Below are positions 15,350 to 22,125 of a stretch of DNA of 32,417 nucleotides, piece after piece (position 1 is the stretch's first letter; each line of letters opens with the position of its first letter). The notes beneath the pieces were generated by a model that was not told the origin of the DNA, did not search any database, and was given only the letters and a program-made list of their open reading frames with translations. Source of the stretch: JAUYIW01 sp043818555 (lineage in GTDB: Bacteria > Patescibacteriota > Patescibacteriia > UBA9934); NCBI GenBank assembly GCA_043818555.1, contig JBDRFP010000035.1:1-32417 (forward strand), given 5' to 3'. The position numbers and the translations under genes were made by a program.

Positions 15350-15982
15350 TTACGAATCAATGTCTTCAATAAAGTCTCCTCCAATGTAATCCGGGTGGAT
15401 GAAATAAACATCTAAAAACGCCTTATAGATTGCGACGACTTCCCTTCTTTTATATTCCGCTTCGTGAACATACTCGCGCAAACTCGCCGACACCCCTGCA
15501 CCGCCTACTCCCAATCGCGCGCAAGTCCAAATCGCTCGCGGTAGATGATAACCTTGAGAAACAAAAATCGCCTTTTCCACTCCCCAAATTTCCTTTGCCC
15601 GCGCGCATGTATCATAAGTCCTCCGCCCGGCATAGTCGGCTACGATCGCGTCTTCAGGGATTGAAAAATCCGCTACAAGCGTTTCGAGCATAATTTCCGG
15701 CTCATTATAATTTTCAAAACGATTATCGCCAGATACTAAAATTGTGCTGACCTTACCGCTACTGTAAAGATCGGCCGCAACTGTGAGGCGATCGTACAGC
15801 GCGTCAGAAGGAGTATCCTGATCAACAAGCCCGGCTCCAAAGACAATTGCAACATTCGCAGGCTGGGCATCTTCCAGATTTGCATAAATTGACTTTTTTC
15901 CAGAGCTAACAATCAATACCGGTAAAAGTATTGCGATAACGATCAGAAGCCCACTAATTATCAGAATGCGCTTAAATAGCAT
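15350..15982 (-). CDS. SanA/YdcF-like DUF218 membrane protein
   Basis: A 210-residue protein with one N-terminal membrane anchor (about 5-27), then a DUF218 domain outside the membrane. Matching motifs are VAIVFGAG (about 44-51), DALYDRLTVAADLYSSGK, ILVSGDN (about 81-87), AGRRTYDTCARA and VSQGYHLPRA (about 143-152). SanA and its relatives affect envelope barrier function and, in some cases, undecaprenyl carrier use. The exact reaction is not settled. Its ATG follows an extended -10 (TGATATACT) by only 6 nt, so the mRNA is probably leaderless. It is followed closely by the isochorismatase-like gene. Confidence 0.88.
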   Translation of the reverse strand: MLFKRILIISGLLIVIAILLPVLIVSSGKKSIYANLEDAQPANVAIVFGAGLVDQDTPSDALYDRLTVAADLYSSGKVSTILVSGDNRFENYNEPEIMLETLVADFSIPEDAIVADYAGRRTYDTCARAKEIWGVEKAIFVSQGYHLPRAIWTCARLGVGGAGVSASLREYVHEAEYKRREVVAIYKAFLDVYFIHPDYIGGDFIEDIDS

Positions 15983-15988
15983 TGGTAA

Positions 15989-15997
15989 AGTATATCA
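15989..15997 (-). promoter_or_regulatory. Extended -10 promoter of the SanA-like gene
   Basis: TGATATACT on the minus strand, 6 nt before the ATG at 15982. It lies next to, and diverges from, the tRNA-Gln promoter. Confidence 0.65.
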
Positions 15998-16002
15998 TGG
16001 CG

Positions 16003-16031
16003 TTGACAAATGAGCTGATTTGTTGTATAGT
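16003..16031 (+). promoter_or_regulatory. tRNA-Gln promoter
   Basis: TTGACA (16003-16008), a 17-bp spacer and TATAGT (16026-16031), about 30 bp before the mature tRNA 5' end. It is the closest match to consensus in the window. Confidence 0.85.
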
Positions 16032-16063
16032 CGGCTCACACGATGATCAATGACGATCGATAT

Positions 16064-16137
16064 TCCCGGATCGTCTAATGGCAGGACACCAGGTTTTGGT
16101 CCTGGGAATCGGAGTTCGAATCTCTGTCCGGGAACCA
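16064..16137 (+). tRNA. tRNA-Gln (anticodon TTG), CCA encoded
   Basis: A 74-nt tRNA. The acceptor stem TCCCGGA (16064-16070) pairs with TCCGGGA (16127-16133), followed by discriminator A and an encoded CCA (16135-16137). The anticodon stem CCAGG/CCTGG encloses loop TTTTGGT with anticodon TTG at 16096-16098, which reads CAA and, by wobble, CAG. The T-loop TTCGAAT is canonical. The gene has its own consensus promoter and a terminator right after it, so it is a single-gene unit. Confidence 0.97.
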
Positions 16138-16168
16138 AAAAACCACCAGTACGACTGGCGGTTTTTTA
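16138..16168. terminator. Bidirectional terminator between tRNA-Gln and the MscS-like gene
   Basis: ACCACCAGT (16142-16150) pairs with ACTGGCGGT (16154-16162) with one mismatch. It is flanked by an A-run on the left and TTTTTT on the right, and serves both convergent units. Confidence 0.85.
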
Positions 16169-16182
16169 TATCTCGTTCTTCC

Positions 16183-16863
16183 CTACTCCCTTGACTTCAA
16201 GTCCTTTGAAAGCTTATTCAAAACTCGAGTTGCGTGGTCGCGTCCGCCGAGTCCGAACGCCAAACCGCCTGCAAGCGCTACCATGGCAACGAAACCGGTG
16301 AAAAGAGTCATGATCATTGTGTAGGCAATTCCGAGCTGTACGAGCACGGCCATAAAGCTGAACACAATAATTGCCCACTTGGAAAGCCCTGCCAAAAATC
16401 CAGCGCTTTCCATCTTTGCAGCTTCAAGCGCAGACTTTACAATTGTCTGTACAAAGTTGCCCAGAATGAAACCGACCAACAGGATTATTACCGAAATAAT
16501 CACATTCGGCAGGTATGAAACAACCTGGGAAAGGAAAATTGTAATCTGATCCCACTCAAGCGCGTCGGCCGCGGCAATCAAGGCCAGGATTATAATGAAC
16601 CACTTTACGAGCCAGCCGAGGAATGCAGCAACATCGAGTTTGATCCCGGCTTTTATAAACGCCTTTTTAACATCGAGCTTTTCCATCAACTCATCCAGTT
16701 TTATAGCCTTAACCAGGCGCACAACCACTGAACGCAATAGGTTCGCCACTAACAGCCCGAGCAGGAAAACAATTAGCGCAAACAACAGTTTGGGCAAAAA
16801 CAGGACTACAGCCGCCCACAGCCCCACAAAGGCAGCCTGCAAAACATCTATATATTCTGGCAT
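16183..16863 (-). CDS. Membrane protein with MscS-type conserved TM helices
   Basis: A 226-residue integral membrane protein with about five hydrophobic helices. It contains two copies of the conserved TM-helix module seen beside mechanosensitive channels (LLFALIVFLLGLLVANLL, about 26-43, and IISVIILLVGFILGNFV, about 121-137). It ends with the pore-helix-like segment ALAGGLAFGLGGRDHATRVL (about 196-215). The cytoplasmic beta domain of a full MscS channel is missing. Ion-channel function is therefore only suggested. An extended -10 (TGATATAAT) lies 40 bp upstream, and the leader is the degenerate TAGGTATTAGG repeat. Confidence 0.85.
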   Translation of the reverse strand: MPEYIDVLQAAFVGLWAAVVLFLPKLLFALIVFLLGLLVANLLRSVVVRLVKAIKLDELMEKLDVKKAFIKAGIKLDVAAFLGWLVKWFIIILALIAAADALEWDQITIFLSQVVSYLPNVIISVIILLVGFILGNFVQTIVKSALEAAKMESAGFLAGLSKWAIIVFSFMAVLVQLGIAYTMIMTLFTGFVAMVALAGGLAFGLGGRDHATRVLNKLSKDLKSRE

Positions 16864-16865
16864 AT

Positions 16866-16901
16866 GTTTAGGTTTTAGGTATTAGGTATTAGGTTTTGGG
16901 T
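16866..16901. repeat. Degenerate TTAGGT(ATT) repeat
   Basis: TTAGGTTTTAGGTATTAGGT-type words repeat and would form the 5' leader of the MscS-like mRNA. Confidence 0.55.
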
Positions 16902-16903
16902 TA

Positions 16904-16912
16904 ATTATATCA
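16904..16912 (-). promoter_or_regulatory. Extended -10 promoter of the MscS-like gene
   Basis: TGATATAAT on the minus strand, a perfect TATAAT with TGn. The start would fall near 16897. Confidence 0.65.
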
Positions 16913-16933
16913 ATATTGTACCTCGGTTTGGCC

Positions 16934-17350
16934 TCATCTGCCGAGCCTGTCCTTTGTGGACAAGGTGATTTTTGGCCTGTGTGTATAAATCGGCTCAAGA
17001 ACCCTGACCTTGCTTGTGGGTATCTTTTTTTCTTTGACCCCTCGTAGTGTATCAATATCTTGTTCATGCGGCTTCTTTTCAACCGCATATAACTCGGCCC
17101 CTTGAACAAATGAAATCGTATTTAGAATTGTCAAAATCGTTCTTAATGCCGTTGGCGAACCCGGTCCCACGACAGCGAAAATCTTTTTTATATCACGGAC
17201 TCCCTTTTTAGCATCAGAGAGAAACTTATCCAGCGCTTTCAGGAATTGCTCAGGACCAACATCCACAATTCGAAGCGGAATCTCCTTTTCCATTCCGACC
17301 ACTCCAATAATTACATGCTCAATATCTTGTCCGTTAACATAGAGCATCAT
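16934..17350 (-). CDS. TsaB-like protein, reduced
   Basis: A 138-residue protein. The region IFAVVGPGSPTALRTILTIL (about 57-76) closely resembles the GPGSFTGLR motif of TsaB, the inactive ASKHA-fold partner in tRNA t6A synthesis. The preceding FLKALDKFLSDAK helix also fits. It has only about half of a TsaB length, so it is unlikely to be the housekeeping TsaB. Its ATG overlaps the stop of the upstream wHTH gene as ATGA, and GGAGGAG lies just before the start. That implies translational coupling and a joint function. A role in t6A synthesis is not shown. Confidence 0.6.
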   Translation of the reverse strand: MMLYVNGQDIEHVIIGVVGMEKEIPLRIVDVGPEQFLKALDKFLSDAKKGVRDIKKIFAVVGPGSPTALRTILTILNTISFVQGAELYAVEKKPHEQDIDTLRGVKEKKIPTSKVRVLEPIYTHRPKITLSTKDRLGR

Positions 17351-18033
17351 ATGTCTCCTCCCAGTGTATTAATTAGAACAACCTTGTCGGTCTGCAAAAG
17401 AGACGTAACAAACCTATCTTTCACTTCGCGGCGGTACAGAAACTCATCTTTTGGCATGTAGGTATAATTCACTTCGCGTCCGATTGAACGCTCCACGCCT
17501 TCGATCGCAGACTGCAAATCGCCCGCATCTATTGCCCCAACTACTAAAACATCGGAGTTAACTTCAGTGTTGTCAATAAACCTTCCTGTAAGAAACAGAA
17601 GGTCGATTTTACCTTTTTGCTTGAGCTCTTTTACAAGACCCTGGTTGGTCATTATGGCCGACTTTTTCATAATCGAACGAAGCTCATCAAAAAAGGCAGA
17701 GCCCTTGTTGGCCTGGTAAAACTTCTTTTTATCAGACCGCTTCTTAGGCTTGCCCGGCTCAACATCATTCTCAGTTGAAATGATTTTGCCCTCCACTTCA
17801 AGGACCACGCCGAGCTCGACAAGGTTCTGCAATTCACGCCTCACTGAGTTTAATTGAGCGTCAATCCTTCTGGTAAGCTCCCTAACATAAAAGCACCTTT
17901 CCGGTGTTTCTAAGAATAGGCTTAATAGCCGTGCTCTGGTCTTTGAACCAAAAAGCTGTTCAACATTAAAGGCTGTGGGTAACTTTGCTATGTCCTCCTT
18001 TTCCTCTATTTGATTGGTGGCTTTTTTTGGCAT
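17347..18033 (-). CDS. Winged-helix regulator with nucleotidyltransferase-like domain
   Basis: A 228-residue protein. Residues about 28-80 form a winged helix (LFGSKTRARLLSLFL, then FYVRELTRRIDAQLNSVRRE as the recognition region). A basic linker follows. The C-terminal half (KIDLLFLTG, then SDVLVVGAIDAGDLQSAIEGVERSIGREVNYTYM, about 141-195) resembles the minimal nucleotidyltransferase fold, but a clear GS-x-D-x-D active site is not evident, so that domain may be non-catalytic. It is coupled to the TsaB-like gene by an ATGA overlap. An 8-7-8 inverted repeat at 18053-18075, between this gene and the divergent PP2C-like gene, is a natural operator candidate. Confidence 0.75.
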   Translation of the reverse strand: MPKKATNQIEEKEDIAKLPTAFNVEQLFGSKTRARLLSLFLETPERCFYVRELTRRIDAQLNSVRRELQNLVELGVVLEVEGKIISTENDVEPGKPKKRSDKKKFYQANKGSAFFDELRSIMKKSAIMTNQGLVKELKQKGKIDLLFLTGRFIDNTEVNSDVLVVGAIDAGDLQSAIEGVERSIGREVNYTYMPKDEFLYRREVKDRFVTSLLQTDKVVLINTLGGDI

Positions 18034-18052
18034 AAGGACAAATAATTTTTGT

Positions 18053-18075
18053 GTTCAATAAGGCTTGTATTGAAC
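18053..18075. promoter_or_regulatory. Inverted-repeat operator candidate
   Basis: GTTCAATA (18053-18060) and TATTGAAC (18068-18075) are perfect inverted arms with a 7-bp spacer. They lie 20 bp before the wHTH regulator start and 7 bp before the TATAGT (18082-18087) of the divergent gene. The position suits control of both directions by the wHTH protein. Confidence 0.55.
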
Positions 18076-18123
18076 TCTATATATAGTAAAATGGAATCAA
18101 GAATAAGTAAAGCGAATTTCAGT

Positions 18124-20298
18124 ATGCAGAACCTGAGGATAAAATCAGCAAAGTTTGTCGCATTGCCAGGGCAAAACAGCCCAATTGTGTCAAGTATCTT
18201 GATTTCTTTGCCAAATGACTGCGGCTCAATATTCGGATTGGTCCGAATTTTGGGCAAACCGGACGCAAACCGCAAGCAAATTGCTGAAGTTATCCACCAT
18301 CACCTTGAACGATTACAGGACACTGCCGGCGAAGAAGTGAACATACCACGGCGATTTGAGCAGGTATTGCAGGCAATTAACCAGGATATTGATAAGACAA
18401 TTTCAGAAGGGGCCAAATTCACATTTTCGGATTTTCACGCAATTATTGGGATTATTCATCATGGGCAGGTATTTATAAGCGGCATAGGCAATCTAAGCGC
18501 CCTATTTTTGCACAGGACAGCAAAGCAGCGCTATGTAATATACGAACTGGACGCTCAAATAAACGATCCTGACGAGCAATCGTGGAGTAAGCCGTTTATT
18601 ACAATTCTTGACGGCGAACTGCATCCGGGAGATGTGTTTTACATTGGCATTCGAGTTCCTGCGCGAGAAATTAACCTGGGCGAACTTCAGGATATATTAG
18701 TCACACTCCCACCAAGCGGCGCGCTCAAACGAATCCAGCAGCATCTTCATGCAAATACTGCTTACGGAGCAATCTGTTTCCAGGTGCTGGAATCAGACAC
18801 ATCAGGACCTCCAAAAAAGACTAATCCGCTAACATCAATCGAGCATCTCGGAAAAACAAAAGATGAAACGGAAAAAATTCTTGGCGAGCAAAGTCCTGAC
18901 TTTAAGGCATTCGTGGCGCGCATAACAGCCCCGATCGTTAAAAAACTCTCGGTTCAAGGGACGCGCGGAGTCAAAGGGACATTGCTAAAAATTCTACGGG
19001 CTGCAATTAAACTTGTGGCGCTGGTTGTTGTATTAATCTTTACCGCTATAAAACGCCTGATTGCACTCGCTAGCTTGGCGTTATCTAAAATCGCAAAACA
19101 GAAACAGGAAAGAGAGAAGCAAGAAGTGAAAAGGCCGACTATAAAAGAACGCGCGCTCGGCCTGAAAGACTCAATCGTAAACATACCGCCGGCTAAAAAA
19201 TACGGCGCCCTGGCAGCTATTGCAATAATAATCGTACTTGCCGTAAGCGTTTCGCTAGTGCAGACAAACCGGTCAAAGCAGCAGGAAGAAGATGCGTTCG
19301 ATGTAATAGTGACTCGTATAGAAGAAAAAATGCATGCGGCAGAGGCAAGCCTTATCTACGACGATACCGAGCAGGCGCGCACACTGCTTTCCGAAGCTAT
19401 TGCGCTCCTCGAGTCTTTACCGGCCGACAGCAGCCGATTTGAATCGGAAATCGACAGGCTTCGCAGCGAGCTGAACTCCGTGTCGCTCGCTGTTCGCGGC
19501 ATTACAGAAGTCAGCGTAAACACCATGGCAAATCTTGCCGATGTCGATCCTTCCTCTTCTTGGACGGCCACGGTCGATGTTGGCGGTGTGTTTTACGGCA
19601 TAACCGGTGCGCCGGCGCTGTATCGCTTTAACGAACTCAACCAAACGCTAGTAAAAGAAGACATTACGCTCGGCACAATTGATACTGTCGTGCTTGCCAC
19701 TGCGGGAAGCGAAGGATTCCTATTTGTTGACGCCAGCAATAATCTTGGCAGGGCAAATCTTGCCGCAGGCACACTGAATCCTGTTGTGAGCGGCATGGAC
19801 GATCTTCCAAGCGTTGAAGACCTGGTAGTGTATAACGACAATCTTTACGTGCTTACAGCTGAAGGCCAGCAGATTATCAAGATGCGGCCTCAGGGAGATG
19901 GTTTTGAAGCGGGCACCGCCTGGGCAAGCTCAATTTCGTCAGATTTGACAAACGCTACCGACATCGCAATCGACGGCGATGTTTACATTGCGGCAGGCGG
20001 CAAACTAATCAAGTTTACTTCCGGCCGCGAGCAGCCACTTGACATTACTTTGGTCGACCCTCAGCTCTCGACCATTTCCGACATCTGGACGAGCATTGAC
20101 AGCGACTATATCTACTTGTTCGAAGCCAGCGAAGGTCGCGTGGTCGTAATCAACAAAAACGGCGCGCTCGTTACACAGTATGTTGCCAACGACCTGCACG
20201 AGGGCATGCAAATGTTTGTACGCGAAACTGACAAGATGATCATCATTGCCACACCGACTAAGATGTTGAGTTTTACTGCAACGCATTTGTTGCAATAG
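18124..20298 (+). CDS. Large membrane protein with PP2C-like N-terminal domain
   Basis: About 724 residues. The N-terminal part (about 1-230) has a PP2C/PPM-like pattern (FSDFHAIIGIIHHGQVFISGIGNLSALFLHR), but the metal-binding aspartates are not convincingly complete, so phosphatase activity is doubtful. A hydrophobic stretch (about 290-320) and a clear membrane helix (AAIAIIIVLAVSVSLV, about 365-380) follow. After a coiled coil (about 400-450) comes a long beta-rich region, probably a propeller-like sensor domain outside the membrane. Start candidates are ATG 18091, which overlaps a TAAAAT box, and ATG 18124, used here. None has a Shine-Dalgarno sequence. The gene is divergent from the wHTH regulator and ends at a terminator. 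Confidence 0.8.
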   Translation: MQNLRIKSAKFVALPGQNSPIVSSILISLPNDCGSIFGLVRILGKPDANRKQIAEVIHHHLERLQDTAGEEVNIPRRFEQVLQAINQDIDKTISEGAKFTFSDFHAIIGIIHHGQVFISGIGNLSALFLHRTAKQRYVIYELDAQINDPDEQSWSKPFITILDGELHPGDVFYIGIRVPAREINLGELQDILVTLPPSGALKRIQQHLHANTAYGAICFQVLESDTSGPPKKTNPLTSIEHLGKTKDETEKILGEQSPDFKAFVARITAPIVKKLSVQGTRGVKGTLLKILRAAIKLVALVVVLIFTAIKRLIALASLALSKIAKQKQEREKQEVKRPTIKERALGLKDSIVNIPPAKKYGALAAIAIIIVLAVSVSLVQTNRSKQQEEDAFDVIVTRIEEKMHAAEASLIYDDTEQARTLLSEAIALLESLPADSSRFESEIDRLRSELNSVSLAVRGITEVSVNTMANLADVDPSSSWTATVDVGGVFYGITGAPALYRFNELNQTLVKEDITLGTIDTVVLATAGSEGFLFVDASNNLGRANLAAGTLNPVVSGMDDLPSVEDLVVYNDNLYVLTAEGQQIIKMRPQGDGFEAGTAWASSISSDLTNATDIAIDGDVYIAAGGKLIKFTSGREQPLDITLVDPQLSTISDIWTSIDSDYIYLFEASEGRVVVINKNGALVTQYVANDLHEGMQMFVRETDKMIIIATPTKMLSFTATHLLQ

Positions 20299-20338
20299 AG
20301 TCGAAAGTCGGAAAGTCGGAAAGTCTAAAGTCGAGAAG
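20298..20338. repeat. Degenerate AAAGTCGG repeat
   Basis: GTCGAAAGTCGGAAAGTCGG-like words repeat immediately after the stop of the PP2C-like gene. Confidence 0.55.
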
Positions 20339-20350
20339 ACAAAAGTAAAA

Positions 20351-20381
20351 TCTCAGTCACCACCGACCGGGATTTTTTTTG
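20351..20381 (+). terminator. Intrinsic terminator of the PP2C-like gene
   Basis: TCTCAGTC pairs with GACCGGGA (one mismatch, one wobble), followed by eight T. Confidence 0.8.
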
Positions 20382-20440
20382 AATTTGGATTTCGAATTTC
20401 AGACTTGATTTTTGCGTTTTCCGTAGGAATTCATAAAATC

Positions 20441-20480
20441 AGTGACTTAAGGTCCGTACGGACCTTAAGTCACTTTTTTT
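20441..20480 (+). terminator. 34-bp perfect palindrome, copy 2, with T-run
   Basis: A palindrome at 20441-20474, centred at 20457.5, followed by TTTTTT. The inner 26 bp are identical to copy 1 at 2128-2161, and the outer bases are AGTG/CACT instead of GGTC/GACC. The T-run suits a plus-strand terminator, but the proper terminator already lies 60 bp upstream. It may be a spare terminator or a dispersed palindromic element. Confidence 0.6.
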
Positions 20481-20500
20481 GATAAAACCCTAACAAATTT

Positions 20501-20620
20501 CACCATCCCGGCAATAACCCTTGCTTCCTGAAAATAAACCATGCTTTCCGAAAATATAACTCCACAATCTAAAATAAAATTGAGTCTCTTGGGATAAATC
20601 TCGGCTCACCGAAATAAATA
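20501..20620. repeat. Six-unit degenerate array with exact 20-bp period
   Basis: Six consecutive 20-bp units each carry an A-rich block of the type GAAAATAAA at the same phase (unit starts 20501, 20521, 20541, 20561, 20581, 20601), preceded by a pyrimidine-rich block such as CTTCCTG, CTTTCCG or CTCACCG. The array ends right at the stop of the VanX-like gene. No ORF explains it. Confidence 0.5.
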
Positions 20621-20625
20621 TCACC

Positions 20626-21279
20626 CTACTCCCCCACCTCATCATAAACAGCAAACGCCTGGTCGGTAATAAACGCCCAATACTGGTCGCCCGTGGACCA
20701 ATGCCACCACTCGGTCGAATAGTTCACAAACTGTCCGGCATTCATGGCGTCGATTAACACCTTACGATTCTCCTTCTGCTCGTCTGTAATATTCTCTGCG
20801 TATGTGTATGTGCGGAACTCGGTATTTTCAGAATCCACATTAATGCCCGTCCCCATGTCGAGCGCCTCGCCCTTCCTATCGACCACGGTAACATCGACCG
20901 CGCATCCTGCCGCATGCGGCATAACCGACCCCGGCGGCGAGTAGAGCTTGGAAGCTTCGTCGTCGAGCATAGAGTCATCCCAATCAGCGTGACGCGACGC
21001 TAAATCGTCCCGATGCGTCTGCCAAAGCTTTTCCTGATCTTTCGCCGGCCGGTAACCTTCTACCACAAACAAATCATACCCATCTGGCAAAAACTGCTGG
21101 GCATTGATTAGCTTGTCGGCAACTCCTTCGCGCACACGCACACCTTCATTGGATTTGATCGACGAGTTGCGGTCAGCTGCGTACGCAGCCAAATCGACCA
21201 TAGGCTCGTTGTTTTCCTTCACGGGTACAGCCTGTATAATCGGATTTGAAATAAACACAAACTTATCTGGAACTACCAT
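20626..21279 (-). CDS. VanX-type D-Ala-D-Ala dipeptidase (M15D)
   Basis: About 217 residues. The zinc and catalytic residues of the VanX/DdpX family are in place: the basic residue in EGYRP (Arg77), the SxHxxGxAxD-like MPHAAGCAVD (His122, Asp129) and EWWHWS (Glu190, His193). The family hydrolyses D-Ala-D-Ala and related dipeptides. In a reduced genome it more likely serves peptidoglycan recycling or scavenging than glycopeptide resistance, because no vanH or vanA homologue is present. I use ATG 21279, 10 bp after the upstream stop. A TATAAC box ends about 9 nt before it. No signal peptide. Confidence 0.88.
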   Translation of the reverse strand: MVVPDKFVFISNPIIQAVPVKENNEPMVDLAAYAADRNSSIKSNEGVRVREGVADKLINAQQFLPDGYDLFVVEGYRPAKDQEKLWQTHRDDLASRHADWDDSMLDDEASKLYSPPGSVMPHAAGCAVDVTVVDRKGEALDMGTGINVDSENTEFRTYTYAENITDEQKENRKVLIDAMNAGQFVNYSTEWWHWSTGDQYWAFITDQAFAVYDEVGE

Positions 21280-21289
21280 ATTTTGTTGG

Positions 21290-21517
21290 TTATAAATCAA
21301 ACTCGGCCTCTTGTTCTGGCTCGACTTCAACGTTTTCTACGTCTTCTGCAGCTTCTTCTATATCTTCTATTCCTACAGCAAACGCGCCAAAATGCTCGTC
21401 ATCATTGCAGTCACATTCTTCCAATTCCTCAACATAATTATCGCAGTCAGTAGTTTGGCAGACTCCGGGGGCGTCTGACACGCCCTCACAGCCTCCTGTG
21501 CAAATATAGTGTGGCAT
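21290..21517 (-). CDS. Small Cys-rich acidic protein
   Basis: A 75-residue protein. The N-terminal 35 residues have a regular Cys pattern (CTGGC at 6-10, then VCQTTDC and ECDC), suggesting a small metal-binding knuckle. The C-terminal part is strongly acidic (about 47-75). No named family is assigned. The gene ends 10 bp before the VanX-like start and both are on the minus strand, so co-transcription is likely. Confidence 0.7.
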   Translation of the reverse strand: MPHYICTGGCEGVSDAPGVCQTTDCDNYVEELEECDCNDDEHFGAFAVGIEDIEEAAEDVENVEVEPEQEAEFDL

Positions 21518-21651
21518 AAATTTTGATTACGGGTTAATTATCGAGAAACGAGGTTTATTACTCGGCCTGCATAGGTATATTTTCAATACTCACATTTTCT
21601 CGCAGATTAGAAATTTATGCAAGAAAAAACAGGCAATCGTGCAGTCCCGCC

Positions 21652-21679
21652 CGTCTACTGACTACTGTATACTGTCTAC
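21652..21679. repeat. Degenerate CTACTGACTACTGTATA repeat
   Basis: TCTACTGACTACTGTATACT-type words repeat. They resemble the outer part of the arm at 7325-7349, which starts TACTGACTACTG. Confidence 0.55.
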
Positions 21680-21693
21680 TCTCGCCTATCGAA

Positions 21694-22125
21694 TCACTTC
21701 AGCAATGGCCAGAACCTTAATAATCGCTTGGCAGCACGCTCAAAATTAACAGGATCGATGCCGTTGCGTTCAGCAATCTCGTGCAACTTATGAACCTTGG
21801 CAGGATTCCGCACCTCGGTCATGCCCAACCGGCGGTCAAACCTCTTGCCCAAAATCCAGAAAAACAACCATCGCAGCGTATACTTTGGAAACATGTACAA
21901 GCTCCCCCACCAGCGCCTGCGCCGTGACCAGGGCCACTTAATCGACTCGTGCCCGCTCCACCACGCGCGCGTAACAGTGTAGGCAACGTCAGACAGCTCG
22001 CTCCAGCGGGCAAAAAAACCACGAGCTTCTTTAAGCTCGTCCATTTCGTCGGCAACATCCTGTCTGTGCCATGCTTCATCCTGTTTAGGCATTCCTAAAA
22101 TTGTGTGCCAAAGGTGTGTGATCAT
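21694..22125 (-). CDS. MazG-like helical protein, tentative
   Basis: A 143-residue protein. Near the N-terminus it has EMDE (27-30), 12 residues, then ELSD (43-46), matching the ExxE...ExxD metal-binding helices of MazG/all-alpha NTP pyrophosphatases. The middle (about 58-95) is rich in Trp and Arg with a hydrophobic stretch, and the remainder is a charged helix. The motif is short, so NTP pyrophosphatase activity is only a hypothesis. Its ATG overlaps the stop of the phosphatase::TspO gene as ATGA, so the two are translationally coupled. Confidence 0.55.
   Translation of the reverse strand: MITHLWHTILGMPKQDEAWHRQDVADEMDELKEARGFFARWSELSDVAYTVTRAWWSGHESIKWPWSRRRRWWGSLYMFPKYTLRWLFFWILGKRFDRRLGMTEVRNPAKVHKLHEIAERNGIDPVNFERAAKRLLRFWPLLK

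Noticed and set aside
14694..15982. A dedicated NAD salvage or cell-wall operon from the isochorismatase-like and SanA-like genes
   Set aside because: The two genes are adjacent, but the second seems to have its own promoter and no family-level link between them is known.
20626..21279. Glycopeptide-resistance cluster
   Set aside because: The VanX-type enzyme has no vanH, vanA or vanRS neighbours; a house-keeping peptidase role is simpler.
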